Shown here: piece after piece, positions 1-7,161 of the stretch | Numbering within the stretch: position 1 is the stretch's first letter | Layout: each line of letters starts with the position of its first letter | The notes under the pieces: generated by a model | What the model saw: the letters and a program-made list of their open reading frames with translations, nothing else | Database searches by the model: none | Told to the model about the DNA's origin: nothing | Assembly: GCF_003143755.1 (NCBI RefSeq) | Contig: NZ_QFRI01000001.1 | Span: 124,001 to 188,000, forward strand | DNA: 64,000 nt | DNA from: Algibacter marinivivus | Lineage (GTDB): Bacteria > Bacteroidota > Bacteroidia > Flavobacteriales > Flavobacteriaceae | Reading direction: 5' to 3' | Position numbers and translations under genes: made by a program

Positions 1-905
1 CAAACCACTAAAAAGAATCCTTTAGCTCTACTAATTTGGAAACGTTTAGGAAGAAATATTAACGGAATTAGAATTGCTGAAAAACCAAGCATCCAAAAAA
101 TATCGTTTGATAATATTTGAGGTTCTGTAACTGGTATTGGTTTTACCAAAGATGTTAAACCTAAAACTGAAGCTATATTAAATATGTTCGAGCCTATAAG
201 GTTTCCAAGAGAAATGGCTTTTTCTTGTTTTGCGGCTGCAATTACTGATGCTGCTAATTCTGGCACACTTGTTCCAATAGCTATTAAAGATACACCTATT
301 ACAGCTTCACTAACCCCAACAGAACGTGCTATTTCTTTAGAGCCTTCAACCAACCATTCGCTTCCAAAATAAAGTGATGCTGCTCCGATTAATAACCATA
401 GGCCAATTTTAAAGTTAGAAACGGTTGCTAAGGCATCATCAACCTCTTCTGAAACGGTATCTTTTTTTGCACTTCGGATGAGATAAACTAAAAATGTAAT
501 TAATCCAGCAAATAAAATACCGCCTTCTATGGCTGTTAAAACATTATCATTCTTTAAAAAATAATAGAGCACAATGGAAAACACCATCATTACTGGCCAA
601 TTAAGCTTGTAAAACGATTTATCTACAGCTATTGCTCCTACCATAGCTGTAATTCCTAAAACCAAACCAATGTTAGCTATGTTAGAGCCTACTACATTGT
701 TAATAGCTATTGCTGGCGAACCAGAAAGTGCCGCTTGTAAGCTTACTAATAATTCTGGTGCAGAGGTTGCAAATGAAACCACCGTCATACCTATTACCAT
801 TTTAGAAATACTAAACTTAAATGATAAGGCTACTGATGAGCGTACTAAAAACTCACCTCCTATTACTAACAATATAAAACCAAGGATAACCCAAAGGATG
901 CTCAT
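1..905 (-). CDS. Calcium/sodium antiporter (CaCA family), 3' end beyond window
   Basis: Inner-membrane cation exchanger that would swap Na+ (or H+) for Ca2+. No stop codon is reached before base 1, so about 301 residues are visible and the C-terminus is missing. The start is the ATG at 905-903, translating as MSILWVILGF. Both inverted alpha-repeats of the CaCA superfamily are readable: SFATSAPELLVSLQAA in the first half and AIGTSVPELAASVIAA in the second, each followed by a G(N)xxGSNI segment, with hydrophobic helices between. These PEL/GSN motifs line the ion site in this family. The gene is divergent from the BlaI gene. Family assignment is secure; the substrate (Ca2+) is inferred from family. 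Confidence 0.93.
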   Translation of the reverse strand, partial: MSILWVILGFILLVIGGEFLVRSSVALSFKFSISKMVIGMTVVSFATSAPELLVSLQAALSGSPAIAINNVVGSNIANIGLVLGITAMVGAIAVDKSFYKLNWPVMMVFSIVLYYFLKNDNVLTAIEGGILFAGLITFLVYLIRSAKKDTVSEEVDDALATVSNFKIGLWLLIGAASLYFGSEWLVEGSKEIARSVGVSEAVIGVSLIAIGTSVPELAASVIAAAKQEKAISLGNLIGSNIFNIASVLGLTSLVKPIPVTEPQILSNDIFWMLGFSAILIPLIFLPKRFQISRAKGFFLVV

Positions 906-986
906 AAACTTATTTTTTTACGAAGATAAATGAAAGTAAAAAAAGTGATAAGTTAAAAGTAAAAAGTTTTTTGAAAACTTAAAATT

Positions 987-1035
987 TAGTTAAATAACTA
1001 TTAATTTAGTTGTGTAACTATAAAAATAGTTATAG
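987..1035. promoter_or_regulatory. Phased BlaI-type operator dyads
   Basis: Two 14-bp dyads with identical geometry, TAGTTA-aa-TAACTA (987-1000) and TAGTT-gtgt-AACTA (1007-1020), are followed by a third half-site TAGTTATAG at 1027-1035. The three TAGTT starts are exactly 20 bp apart (987, 1007, 1027), about two helical turns, so bound dimers would sit on one face. Site 2 overlaps the -33 element and site 3 runs into the -7 element of the promoter below. Autoregulation by the adjacent BlaI-family repressor is the natural reading; the assignment is inferred from position and symmetry. Confidence 0.7.
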
Positions 1036-1040
1036 GTTTG
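1010..1040 (+). promoter_or_regulatory. Promoter of the blaI-blaR1 operon
   Basis: A full Bacteroidota primary-sigma promoter is visible: -33 TTG at 1010-1012, a 20-bp spacer, and -7 TAGGTTTG (matches TAnnTTTG) at 1033-1040. Transcription should start near 1044-1047, giving a leader of about 95 nt that contains dispersed repeat copy A. It overlaps the operator dyads. Confidence 0.75.
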
Positions 1041-1044
1041 TAAT

Positions 1045-1125
1045 GCGTTAGGGATAGTAGCGGCATCCTTTTTTGAAGCATGAGAAAAAGATATAGCGAA
1101 TAGCCCGACCCTTGTGGTAACGCCC
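1045..1125 (-). repeat. Dispersed structured repeat, copy A (short core type)
   Basis: The element begins GCGTTAGGG and ends TAACGCCC on the plus strand, so its ends are inverted repeats; read in the family's canonical direction (GGGCGTTACC first) it lies on the minus strand. The core holds an ATCcTTTTT/AAAAAGAT pairing around 1065-1093 instead of the GC-rich third hairpin of copies B, D, F and G. It sits inside the predicted leader of blaI, 16 bp before the ATG. Confidence 0.8.
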
Positions 1126-1141
1126 AAATATTTATTAGGAC

Positions 1142-1501
1142 ATGGAAAAATTAACCAATAAGGAAGAAGAAATTATGCATATTTTATGGAAGCTAGAAAA
1201 GGCTTTTGTGAAAGATGTGCTTGCAGAAATTAGCGAAGATAAACCGCATTACAACACGCTTTCTACCATTATTAGAAACTTAGAAGAGAAAGGTTATGTA
1301 GCTTATAATGCTTACGGGAAAACACACCAGTACTACCCTATTATTAAAAAGGAGGATTATAGAAAACGGTTTATGAGTAATGCAATAGATAGCTATTTTA
1401 ACAATTCTTATAAGAATGTAGTATCATTTTTTGCTAAGGAGGAAAAGATTAGCGTTGAAGAATTAAAGGAGATAATTAAACTTATTGAAAAAAACGAATA
1501 A
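1142..1501 (+). CDS. BlaI/MecI/CopY-family transcriptional repressor
   Basis: A 119-residue winged-helix repressor, normal length for the Penicillinase_R family. The N-terminal part LTNKEEEIMHILWKLEKAF and the recognition-helix region HYNTLSTIIRNLEEKGYV are typical; the rest is the dimerisation/cleavage part. The stop is 2 bp before the start of the M56 peptidase gene, so the two are one operon and a sensor-repressor pair: the peptidase senses a signal at the envelope and the repressor is inactivated, normally by cleavage. In Bacteroidota such pairs are common without a beta-lactamase beside them, as here. Targets probably include its own promoter (dyads at 987-1035). Confidence 0.92.
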   Translation: MEKLTNKEEEIMHILWKLEKAFVKDVLAEISEDKPHYNTLSTIIRNLEEKGYVAYNAYGKTHQYYPIIKKEDYRKRFMSNAIDSYFNNSYKNVVSFFAKEEKISVEELKEIIKLIEKNE

Positions 1502-1503
1502 CC

Positions 1504-3306
1504 ATGGAATATTTAATTAAAGCGAGTGGCGTTATTGCTGTTTTTTACCTGTTTTACAAGTTGCTTTTAGAGCGCGATACTTTTTTTAAATCTAACAGGT
1601 GGTTTTTACTTGTTGGTTTATTGATTGCTATAATTGTACCTAGTATTGTAATTCCTGTATATATTGAATATACGCCTATTGATGTATCTGAACTTACATT
1701 TGAAAATGTTGCAACTGCTCCCGCAAATTCTGGTTTAGAGTTTTGGGATTACGTTATTATAGCCTATGCATTAGGTGTTGTTTTCTTTTTTGGTAGATTT
1801 TTTGTTCAGATGTCATCCTTATTACTCCTTATTTTTAAGAATAAAAAGGAAAAACAAGGCAAGTATACTTATGTAAAAACCAAAACTGATATTTCTCCGT
1901 TTTCATTTTTTAATTGGATTGTTTACAACCCAACGCAGTTTAATAAAACAGAATTGAAGCAGATAATTGCTCATGAAAAAGTACATGCTAAACAATATCA
2001 TAGCATAGACATATTATTAACGCATTTAGCCTGCGTTGTACTTTGGTTTAATCCATTTATTTGGCTTTATAACAAAGACTTAAAACAAAATTTAGAGTTT
2101 TTAGCAGATTATGATACTGTGCGTCAAACAGCTTGCAAAAAAACCTATCAATATACATTGCTTAAAACAAGTGTGCCAACTCATCAATTGGTATTAAGCA
2201 ATAATTTTTATAATTCATTAATCAAAAAACGAATCGTTATGTTACAAAAATCGAAATCAAAAAAAATCAACAAAATTAAATATGCATTGGTTATACCATT
2301 ATTAGTCATATTCCTGATGAGTTTTAACACCAAAGATATTTATATAAAAAAGGCAGAACCTGTTTTTGATATGCTTCCAAACCCGGTACTAAATAATCTA
2401 GAACCCGAAAAAAGCATGATTGTAGAAACGCCTTTAAAAACAAATGCAGTTGAGACTATTACAACACCAAAAGTAAAAAATAGGACCATAAATAATGTAT
2501 CTAAAAAAGAAGTTGAGGTTTTTATAGTTACAAAAAACGCTTCTGATGCAGATCTTGATCAAATTACTTCTGAAGCAAAAGCTAAAGGCGTTACTTTAAA
2601 ATTTAAAAATGTTAAGCGAAATGCTGACGGTGAAATTACTGCAATTAAAATTGAAGCTCGTGGAAATGATTCTAACGCTAGTTATAACTTAAATTCTGAT
2701 GAGCCTATTACACCAATAAAAATCTCTTTTGGCAAAAAAGGCAAAAACATTTCTATTGGTAATGCTAATGTTAAACAGAAATCTGTTACCTATATTATTA
2801 AAAATGGTAGTAAGGTTAGCAAAGTAAAAGGCACAGGAAGTGGTACTGAGAACATTTTTATATCTAATGATGATGGTGTTTATGAGGTTGAAGGTGACTC
2901 AGTACACTACATTACAAAAGGCAGAAATAGTTTTACAAAACGTATTAAAACTGTTGATGTTATTAAAAATGGAGATAATGACGATACCGTTGAAATTATT
3001 GTTGATAATGATGGTTTAAATGAGAATGAGGATATTATTATAGTAAAAAAGGATAAACCTGGTAAAACGGCTTATAAAGTAAAAGCTGTAGGGAAAGGAA
3101 AAAGTAATAACAAAGTCATTATTAAAACGGATGATGGTACTGAACCTATATATATTATTGATGGAAAAGAAGTTAAAAACAAAGCTTTTAAAACCTTAGA
3201 TAACGACGATATTAAAAGTATAAATGTTTTAAAAGGTGATTCGGCAATAAAAAAATATGGTGATAGAGCCAAAAATGGTGTAGTAGAAATTACAACCAAA
3301 GATTAA
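1504..3306 (+). CDS. BlaR1-like M56 family membrane peptidase with TonB-plug-like C-terminus
   Basis: A 600-residue sensor protease. Membrane segments are visible at about residues 5-21, 33-52, 82-112, 168-190 and 258-276. The zinc motif HEKVH is at residues 157-161, with the likely third ligand Glu198 in NLEFLAD. Instead of a penicillin-binding sensor domain, the extracytoplasmic part (about 280-600) is a Lys/Asn/Asp-rich region with a final 55 residues (IYIIDGKEV...VLKGDSAIKKYG...GVVEITTKD) that resemble a TonB-dependent receptor plug. This architecture is known in Bacteroidota M56 proteins, but the ligand is not. It forms an operon with the upstream BlaI-family gene (2-bp gap) and is followed by a terminator. 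Confidence 0.9.
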   Translation: MEYLIKASGVIAVFYLFYKLLLERDTFFKSNRWFLLVGLLIAIIVPSIVIPVYIEYTPIDVSELTFENVATAPANSGLEFWDYVIIAYALGVVFFFGRFFVQMSSLLLLIFKNKKEKQGKYTYVKTKTDISPFSFFNWIVYNPTQFNKTELKQIIAHEKVHAKQYHSIDILLTHLACVVLWFNPFIWLYNKDLKQNLEFLADYDTVRQTACKKTYQYTLLKTSVPTHQLVLSNNFYNSLIKKRIVMLQKSKSKKINKIKYALVIPLLVIFLMSFNTKDIYIKKAEPVFDMLPNPVLNNLEPEKSMIVETPLKTNAVETITTPKVKNRTINNVSKKEVEVFIVTKNASDADLDQITSEAKAKGVTLKFKNVKRNADGEITAIKIEARGNDSNASYNLNSDEPITPIKISFGKKGKNISIGNANVKQKSVTYIIKNGSKVSKVKGTGSGTENIFISNDDGVYEVEGDSVHYITKGRNSFTKRIKTVDVIKNGDNDDTVEIIVDNDGLNENEDIIIVKKDKPGKTAYKVKAVGKGKSNNKVIIKTDDGTEPIYIIDGKEVKNKAFKTLDNDDIKSINVLKGDSAIKKYGDRAKNGVVEITTKD

Positions 3307-3337
3307 CGATAAACATTACCAATTTTTATAGTTTTAA

Positions 3338-3367
3338 AAGGCACTCTATTAAGAGTGTCTTTTTCAT
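3338..3367 (+). terminator. Terminator of blaI-blaR1 operon
   Basis: Hairpin GGCACTCT/AGAGTGTC (3340-3359, one G-T pair) followed directly by a run of T, 34 bp after the stop of the M56 gene. Confidence 0.8.
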
Positions 3368-3370
3368 TTT

Positions 3371-3688
3371 TTTAGTTTATGTAATGATGAAAATCACTAA
3401 AAAGTACTTTTTTGAAACAAAACGCCCCTTGAGTTTTAAAAACTGTTACAAAAAACCCCTATAATTATTATAATTTAATACAATAATTATATTATTAAAT
3501 TACAAATAATAACTTTAATAAAGACCGTCACATAAATATTGAAATCAATTTCATCTTTTTACTTACAAATTCGTATTTAAATTCATTGATTTATATAAAA
3601 ACACTTGGTAAGCATATTGGTAAATATATATCTTCAAAAAACATTGATATAATTAACCTTATTTACAAACCTTTTAAAACCTAAAAAT
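3371..3688. other. AT-rich gene-free stretch with a palindrome
   Basis: No credible gene is seen here. A 10-bp inverted repeat TAATTTAATA/TATTAAATTA (3471-3480 and 3493-3502, 12-nt loop) is visible, but in such AT-rich DNA it could be chance. The stretch may carry the promoter for the small ORF at 3689; no clear TAnnTTTG box was found. Confidence 0.3.
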
Positions 3689-3748
3689 ATGATTACACTT
3701 GCCAAAATTGTAGTAGAAATAATAGTCTTTATTCTTTCACTACTATAA
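3689..3748 (+). CDS. Putative 19-residue hydrophobic peptide
   Basis: ATG to TAA encodes MITLAKIVVEIIVFILSLL, one hydrophobic membrane-spanning stretch with a Lys near the start and one Glu. It sits alone in a gene-poor region and is followed 10 bp later by a strong stem-loop terminator, which suggests a short dedicated transcript. The size and hydrophobicity resemble small membrane proteins or type I toxin peptides, but there is no homology evidence that I can give. An A-rich stretch precedes the ATG; Bacteroidota often lack a Shine-Dalgarno. Expression is unproven. Confidence 0.35.
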   Translation: MITLAKIVVEIIVFILSLL

Positions 3749-3758
3749 ATCAAAACCA

Positions 3759-3795
3759 AGTAAAACTTAGTCTAGAATAAGTTTTACTATTTTTA
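3759..3795 (+). terminator. Terminator after the 19-residue ORF
   Basis: A perfect 11-bp stem AGTAAAACTTA/TAAGTTTTACT (3759-3769 and 3778-3788) with an 8-nt loop, followed by ATTTTTAC. Confidence 0.7.
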
Positions 3796-3815
3796 CACTT
3801 TAAATAAGTTATAAA

Positions 3816-3968
3816 GTGAAAAAGCAAGTTTTTAAATTTTTAGCCAAAGTAAATAAACTAGTTCTTCCAAGTTACTCAAAAAAGCAATTAGATTTAGTAA
3901 AAGCTACTAAATTGCAAATGGCAATTATAGGCTGGAGATGGTATGTAACCCGAAATGCGTTAGATTGA
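3816..3968 (+). CDS. Conserved 50-residue flavobacterial protein, GTG start
   Basis: GTG to TGA encodes a basic protein beginning (V)KKQVFKFLAKVNKLVLP and ending QMAIIGWRWYVTRNALD. I recognise this kind of sequence as a short conserved protein of Flavobacteriaceae, often carried in databases with the unverified label 'SsrA-binding protein'; it has none of the SmpB fold length (about 150 residues), so that label is not adopted. The reading frame is intact, the composition is balanced rather than random, and the stop is 101 bp before the next ORF. The first codon is GTG; no in-frame ATG precedes it. The function is unknown. Confidence 0.75.
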   Translation: MKKQVFKFLAKVNKLVLPSYSKKQLDLVKATKLQMAIIGWRWYVTRNALD

Positions 3969-4069
3969 TAGATAAAAACACGCATTTTGGCTTAAATTTT
4001 GCGTTTTAATTATTTCTAATAGTACATTTACATCTAATAATTACAAATGCCCCACAAATCTCTAAACCT

Positions 4070-6124
4070 ATGGTTAAAACTATTTATCCATTATTAATAT
4101 TTCTAAGCTTCACATTACAAGTATTTTCTCAAGAAGCTAGTATCTCTACTAAATTTTCTCAAGATGGTAATCTATACCAAACAGAAGAGAGGTCGTCTGA
4201 AAAAATTGCAGAATTTAAAGAAAATCAAAAATGTATAGTTAAAAGCTACTTAGGTAATTATACTTATAAAGTAAAGTATAAAGATGTTGTTGGCTTTGTT
4301 AGAGATCAGTACTTGTTTGTTAATGAACAAATGATGGACTTGTATTTTGATCATGAAGAAAAGCAGCGAGAAAAAGCTATTGAAGCCAGAAAGCAGAGAC
4401 AAGACAAGGTAGAAGCTATTGCAAGAAAAGCTCGAGAAGAGAAAGAACTTATTGAACAAAGGAAAAGAGATTCTATAGCTAAGATTGAAGCTGAAAAGCA
4501 AAGAAAGCTCCTAGAAATTCGCAGAAACGATTCTATTGCTAAAGCCAGAATAGAACAAGAACGTCTTCGTATTGAACAAAGAAAAAAAGATTCTATTGCA
4601 CGAGTTATAAAAGAACAAAACAGACTGATAGCTGAAAAACGCAGAAACGACTCTATTGCTTTAGTAAAAGAAGAAGAGAGAAAGTTATTAGTAATAAAAA
4701 GACGTAACGACTCTATAGCAAAGGTAAACGCTGATAAAGAAAGACGTCGTATTGCACAAATAAAAAAAGACTCGATTGCTCAAGCAATTAAAGAACAAAA
4801 TAGACTAATAGCTGAAAAACGCAGGAATGATTCCATTGCTTTAGTTAGAGAAGAAAGAAGGAGACAATTAGCACTTCAAAAAAGAAACGATTCTATTGCT
4901 AAGGTTAAAGCTAATCAAGAATTACTTCGCATTGCACAACAAAAGAAAGATTCTATAGCAAGAGTTAAAATTGAACAAGATAGACTTCTAGCTGAACAAA
5001 GAAAAAAAGATTCCATTGCACAGGCATTAAAAGAACAAAAGCGGTTACAAGCTGAAAAACGTAAAACAGATTCTATTAACCAAGTTAATAAAGAATTAAA
5101 GCTATTAAAACAGCGAAATGATTCTATTGCTAAAGCTAAAGTGCAACAAAAGAAGGAAGCAGAGAAAAGAAAAAAAGACTCTATTGCCAAAGTAAATGTA
5201 GAGCAAGCAAAAGCTTTAGAACTTCTAAAAAAGCGAAATGATTCACTTAAATCTGTAAAATCTAAACTTAAAAAAGAAGCTGAAAGAAAAAAGAAGGATT
5301 CTCTAGCTAAAGTAAAAAAAGAGAAAGCTGATGCTTTGAAATTATTAAGAAAACAAAATGACGCTGCAGCTAAAGCCAAAAAAGAAGCTGAAAAAAACGA
5401 AAAAATTACCATCAAAAGATCTAGCGAAGCACTTTTAATAAAAGAAGAAAAAAGGAAATATGATTCTTTAATAAAGGCACAACAACAAGAAAGAAAAGAG
5501 TTGCAAGCACTTAAAAGGAAAAGTGATTCTATTGCTCAAGTTATTGCTCTAGAAAGACAAGAGTTAATAGCATTGAGAAAAAGAGATTCTATTGCTAAAC
5601 TTAATAATCAGAGATTACAAACTGATAATTCTCAACAGGAAGATATCTCCAGAAAAGCTCATGAGAAAGCCGCAAAAGAAGCTGCCTTTTTAGAAAGAAT
5701 GAAGTTTAGAGATTCTTGTCATTATCAAATTAATGAATATGATAAGTTTTATAACATTACAACCATTAGAACAGAAGCATATACATTAAGCAATAATTTA
5801 ACAGTTGAGTTATATAGACAAAACAGAAAAACAAATGTATTTTTTAACTACTCTGGAGACCTAGGTTGTGCATCTTATTTACCAAACCAAAGGTCTAGTG
5901 TTAAAGTTACTTTAGAGAATAATCAAACCATTCCTTTTTACCACTCTTGGGATATTGAATGTGGTGAGTTTTTATTTAAAGCTAGATTAACTAGTGCACA
6001 AATTTCAATTCTTAAAAATTCTCCAATTAAGTCTATTGTTCTCAAGGGAACTGAAGACTCAAAACAAATAAACTTTATTGAGTATAAAGAGTTTTTTATA
6101 GATAAACTCAAATGTATTGAGTAA
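4070..6124 (+). CDS. Exported coiled-coil repeat protein with SH3-like N-terminal domain
   Basis: 684 residues. Residues 1-20 are a signal peptide ending VFSQ. Residues about 30-90 look like a bacterial SH3 domain (NLYQTEERSSEKIAEF...GFVRDQYLFV). Residues about 95-530 are a highly charged helix built on a roughly 21-residue unit containing (R/K)(N/K)DSIAxV; I count about 14 DSIA and several DSL variants. A larger period of about three units is also visible, since KEQNRLIAEKRRNDSIAL occurs twice. The last 140 residues form a separate beta-rich-looking domain with four cysteines. This suggests a periplasmic or surface rod joining two globular domains. No specific function is known; a terminator follows. 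Confidence 0.8.
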   Translation: MVKTIYPLLIFLSFTLQVFSQEASISTKFSQDGNLYQTEERSSEKIAEFKENQKCIVKSYLGNYTYKVKYKDVVGFVRDQYLFVNEQMMDLYFDHEEKQREKAIEARKQRQDKVEAIARKAREEKELIEQRKRDSIAKIEAEKQRKLLEIRRNDSIAKARIEQERLRIEQRKKDSIARVIKEQNRLIAEKRRNDSIALVKEEERKLLVIKRRNDSIAKVNADKERRRIAQIKKDSIAQAIKEQNRLIAEKRRNDSIALVREERRRQLALQKRNDSIAKVKANQELLRIAQQKKDSIARVKIEQDRLLAEQRKKDSIAQALKEQKRLQAEKRKTDSINQVNKELKLLKQRNDSIAKAKVQQKKEAEKRKKDSIAKVNVEQAKALELLKKRNDSLKSVKSKLKKEAERKKKDSLAKVKKEKADALKLLRKQNDAAAKAKKEAEKNEKITIKRSSEALLIKEEKRKYDSLIKAQQQERKELQALKRKSDSIAQVIALERQELIALRKRDSIAKLNNQRLQTDNSQQEDISRKAHEKAAKEAAFLERMKFRDSCHYQINEYDKFYNITTIRTEAYTLSNNLTVELYRQNRKTNVFFNYSGDLGCASYLPNQRSSVKVTLENNQTIPFYHSWDIECGEFLFKARLTSAQISILKNSPIKSIVLKGTEDSKQINFIEYKEFFIDKLKCIE

Positions 6125-6138
6125 AAAAAATTTGTAAG

Positions 6139-6172
6139 TAAAAAAGCTCTCAATTATATTGAGAGCTTTTTT
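6139..6172. terminator. Bidirectional terminator
   Basis: Stem AGCTCTCAA/TTGAGAGCT (6145-6153, 6159-6167), with A-run before and T-run after, so it can end both the plus-strand coiled-coil gene and the minus-strand tRNA-Arg transcript. Confidence 0.85.
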
Positions 6173-6179
6173 ACTTTAG

Positions 6180-6253
6180 TGACCATGGCAGGATTCAAAC
6201 CTGCAACCTCTTGAGCCGTAATCAAGTGCGCTATTCAGTTGCGCCACATGGCC
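6180..6253 (-). tRNA. tRNA-Arg (anticodon ACG)
   Basis: Read on the minus strand: acceptor GGCCATG/CATGGTC (one G-T pair), D-stem GCGC/GCGC, anticodon stem CTTGA/TCAAG around loop TTACGGC (anticodon ACG), T-arm GCAGG-TTTGAAT-CCTGC, discriminator A. The CCA end is not encoded. The A34 would be deaminated to inosine by TadA to read CGN codons. Promoter elements lie just upstream (6268-6299). Confidence 0.95.
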
Positions 6254-6267
6254 TTTTTTCGTGGGTG

Positions 6268-6299
6268 CAAATATACATTTTTTATTAAAACTCCACCAA
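6268..6299 (-). promoter_or_regulatory. Promoter of tRNA-Arg
   Basis: Minus-strand -7 TATATTTG (6275-6268) and -33 TTG (6299-6297), spacer 21 bp. It is divergent from the Crp-family gene. Confidence 0.65.
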
Positions 6300-6326
6300 A
6301 CAATTTCTTTCAATTTTTTAAATCAT

Positions 6327-6334
6327 TACTTTTG
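6327..6334 (+). promoter_or_regulatory. -7 element of the Crp-family gene (leaderless)
   Basis: TACTTTTG matches TAnnTTTG and ends 3 bp before the ATG at 6338, so transcription should start at or within the start codon. This placement also argues for the ATG at 6338 over the earlier in-frame codon at 6239, which lies inside the tRNA gene. Confidence 0.55.
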
Positions 6335-6337
6335 AAT

Positions 6338-6967
6338 ATGACTTCTACCTTACTACAAGAAAAATTTAACAACACCTTAGATAATTCGCTCATAAGCGAA
6401 ATAGAAAATATTGGTAAAATAGCCACATTTAAGACAAATGATATTATTATAGACATTAATCAACCTCTCAAATTCATTCCCCTATTATTGGAAGGTAATA
6501 TTAAAATTCTAAGAGAAGATTCAGAAGGTAACGAACTACTAATATATTTTCTAGAAGCAGGAGAAACCTGTACCATGTCTCTAACTTGTTGCATGGGAAC
6601 CACAAAAAGTAAAATAAGAGCCGTTGCAGAACAAGACTCCACACTTATCATGATTCCTGTTCAAAATATGCAAAAATGGTTTCATGAAAATGCCAGTTGG
6701 CGCAACTTCATCCTAGAAAGTTACCAAACCCGTTTTGACGAAATGCTCGAAGCCATAGATAACCTAGCCTTCATAAAAATGGACCAAAGGTTGTATAAAT
6801 ACCTCATCAACAAAACCAAACTCCACGATACAAAAACCATCATTGTAAAACATCAAGATATTGCTGAAGATTTACACACATCGCGTGTCGTTATTTCACG
6901 CCTTTTAAAACAACTTGAAAACCAAAACAAAATCAAACTCAGCCGAAATAAAATAGAAATCCTTTAA
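6338..6967 (+). CDS. Crp/Fnr-family transcriptional regulator
   Basis: 209 residues from the chosen ATG; an upstream in-frame codon at 6239 would lie in the tRNA-Arg gene and is rejected. The N-terminal half is a cyclic-nucleotide-binding-like beta barrel (IIDINQPLKFIPLLLEGNIKIL, EDSEGNELLIYFLEAGETC), and the C-terminal half has a Crp-type winged helix-turn-helix (IAEDLHTSRVVISRLLKQLE). Cysteines in TCTMSLTCC (about residues 78-86) could sense redox or sulfur species, which is speculative. The gene precedes the sulfur-transport and persulfide-oxidation genes at 7463-10713 in the same direction, across a 495-bp gap, and is a candidate regulator of them. Confidence 0.9.
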   Translation: MTSTLLQEKFNNTLDNSLISEIENIGKIATFKTNDIIIDINQPLKFIPLLLEGNIKILREDSEGNELLIYFLEAGETCTMSLTCCMGTTKSKIRAVAEQDSTLIMIPVQNMQKWFHENASWRNFILESYQTRFDEMLEAIDNLAFIKMDQRLYKYLINKTKLHDTKTIIVKHQDIAEDLHTSRVVISRLLKQLENQNKIKLSRNKIEIL

Positions 6968-6974
6968 ATAATTT

Positions 6975-7070
6975 GGGCGCTACCCAAGGGTCGGGCTTTC
7001 CGTTACAAGTCCTCGCTTGTGCGCTAAGGCGCAAAAGCTGTGGGCTTTCCACTGCAATCCCTAGCGCAAT
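6975..7070 (+). repeat. Dispersed structured repeat, copy B
   Basis: Canonical direction on the plus strand: GGGCGCTACCC at the left, CCCTAGCGC at the right. The end stem is GCGCTA/TAGCGC (6977-6982, 7062-7067), a paired double change relative to the commoner GCGTTA/TAACGC. Internal hairpins ACCC/GGGT and TGCGC/GCGCA are intact. It lies 8 bp after the Crp-family stop. Confidence 0.85.
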
Positions 7071-7161
7071 TATCTGCCATTACAATTCACAATCTACAAA
7101 CAACTAGACTATTTAAAAAGTCAGAAGAGATAACCAAAACTAGTAAAAAGTAAAGTCCCTA

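Noticed and set aside
1142-3306. Beta-lactam resistance operon
   Set aside because: BlaI/BlaR1 homologues are present but no beta-lactamase or penicillin-binding sensor domain is nearby, so resistance is not supported.
4915-5415. Long minus-strand open frame inside the coiled-coil repeat gene
   Set aside because: It is the antisense shadow of the Lys/Arg/Ser repeat; composition (Phe/Ser/Leu-rich) follows from the plus-strand repeat and there is no start context or family.
4440-5620. Regular DNA repeats in this gene considered as a CRISPR-like array
   Set aside because: The period of about 60 bp is in frame, variable and fully coding; there are no conserved direct repeats with unique spacers.
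6239-6337. Upstream in-frame start for the Crp-family gene
   Set aside because: It lies in the tRNA-Arg gene and gives an N-terminal extension without family support; the -7 box fits ATG 6338.
7081-7161. Possible attachment site beside tRNA-Arg or the following region
   Set aside because: No direct repeat of the tRNA 3' end and no integrase gene were found in the window.
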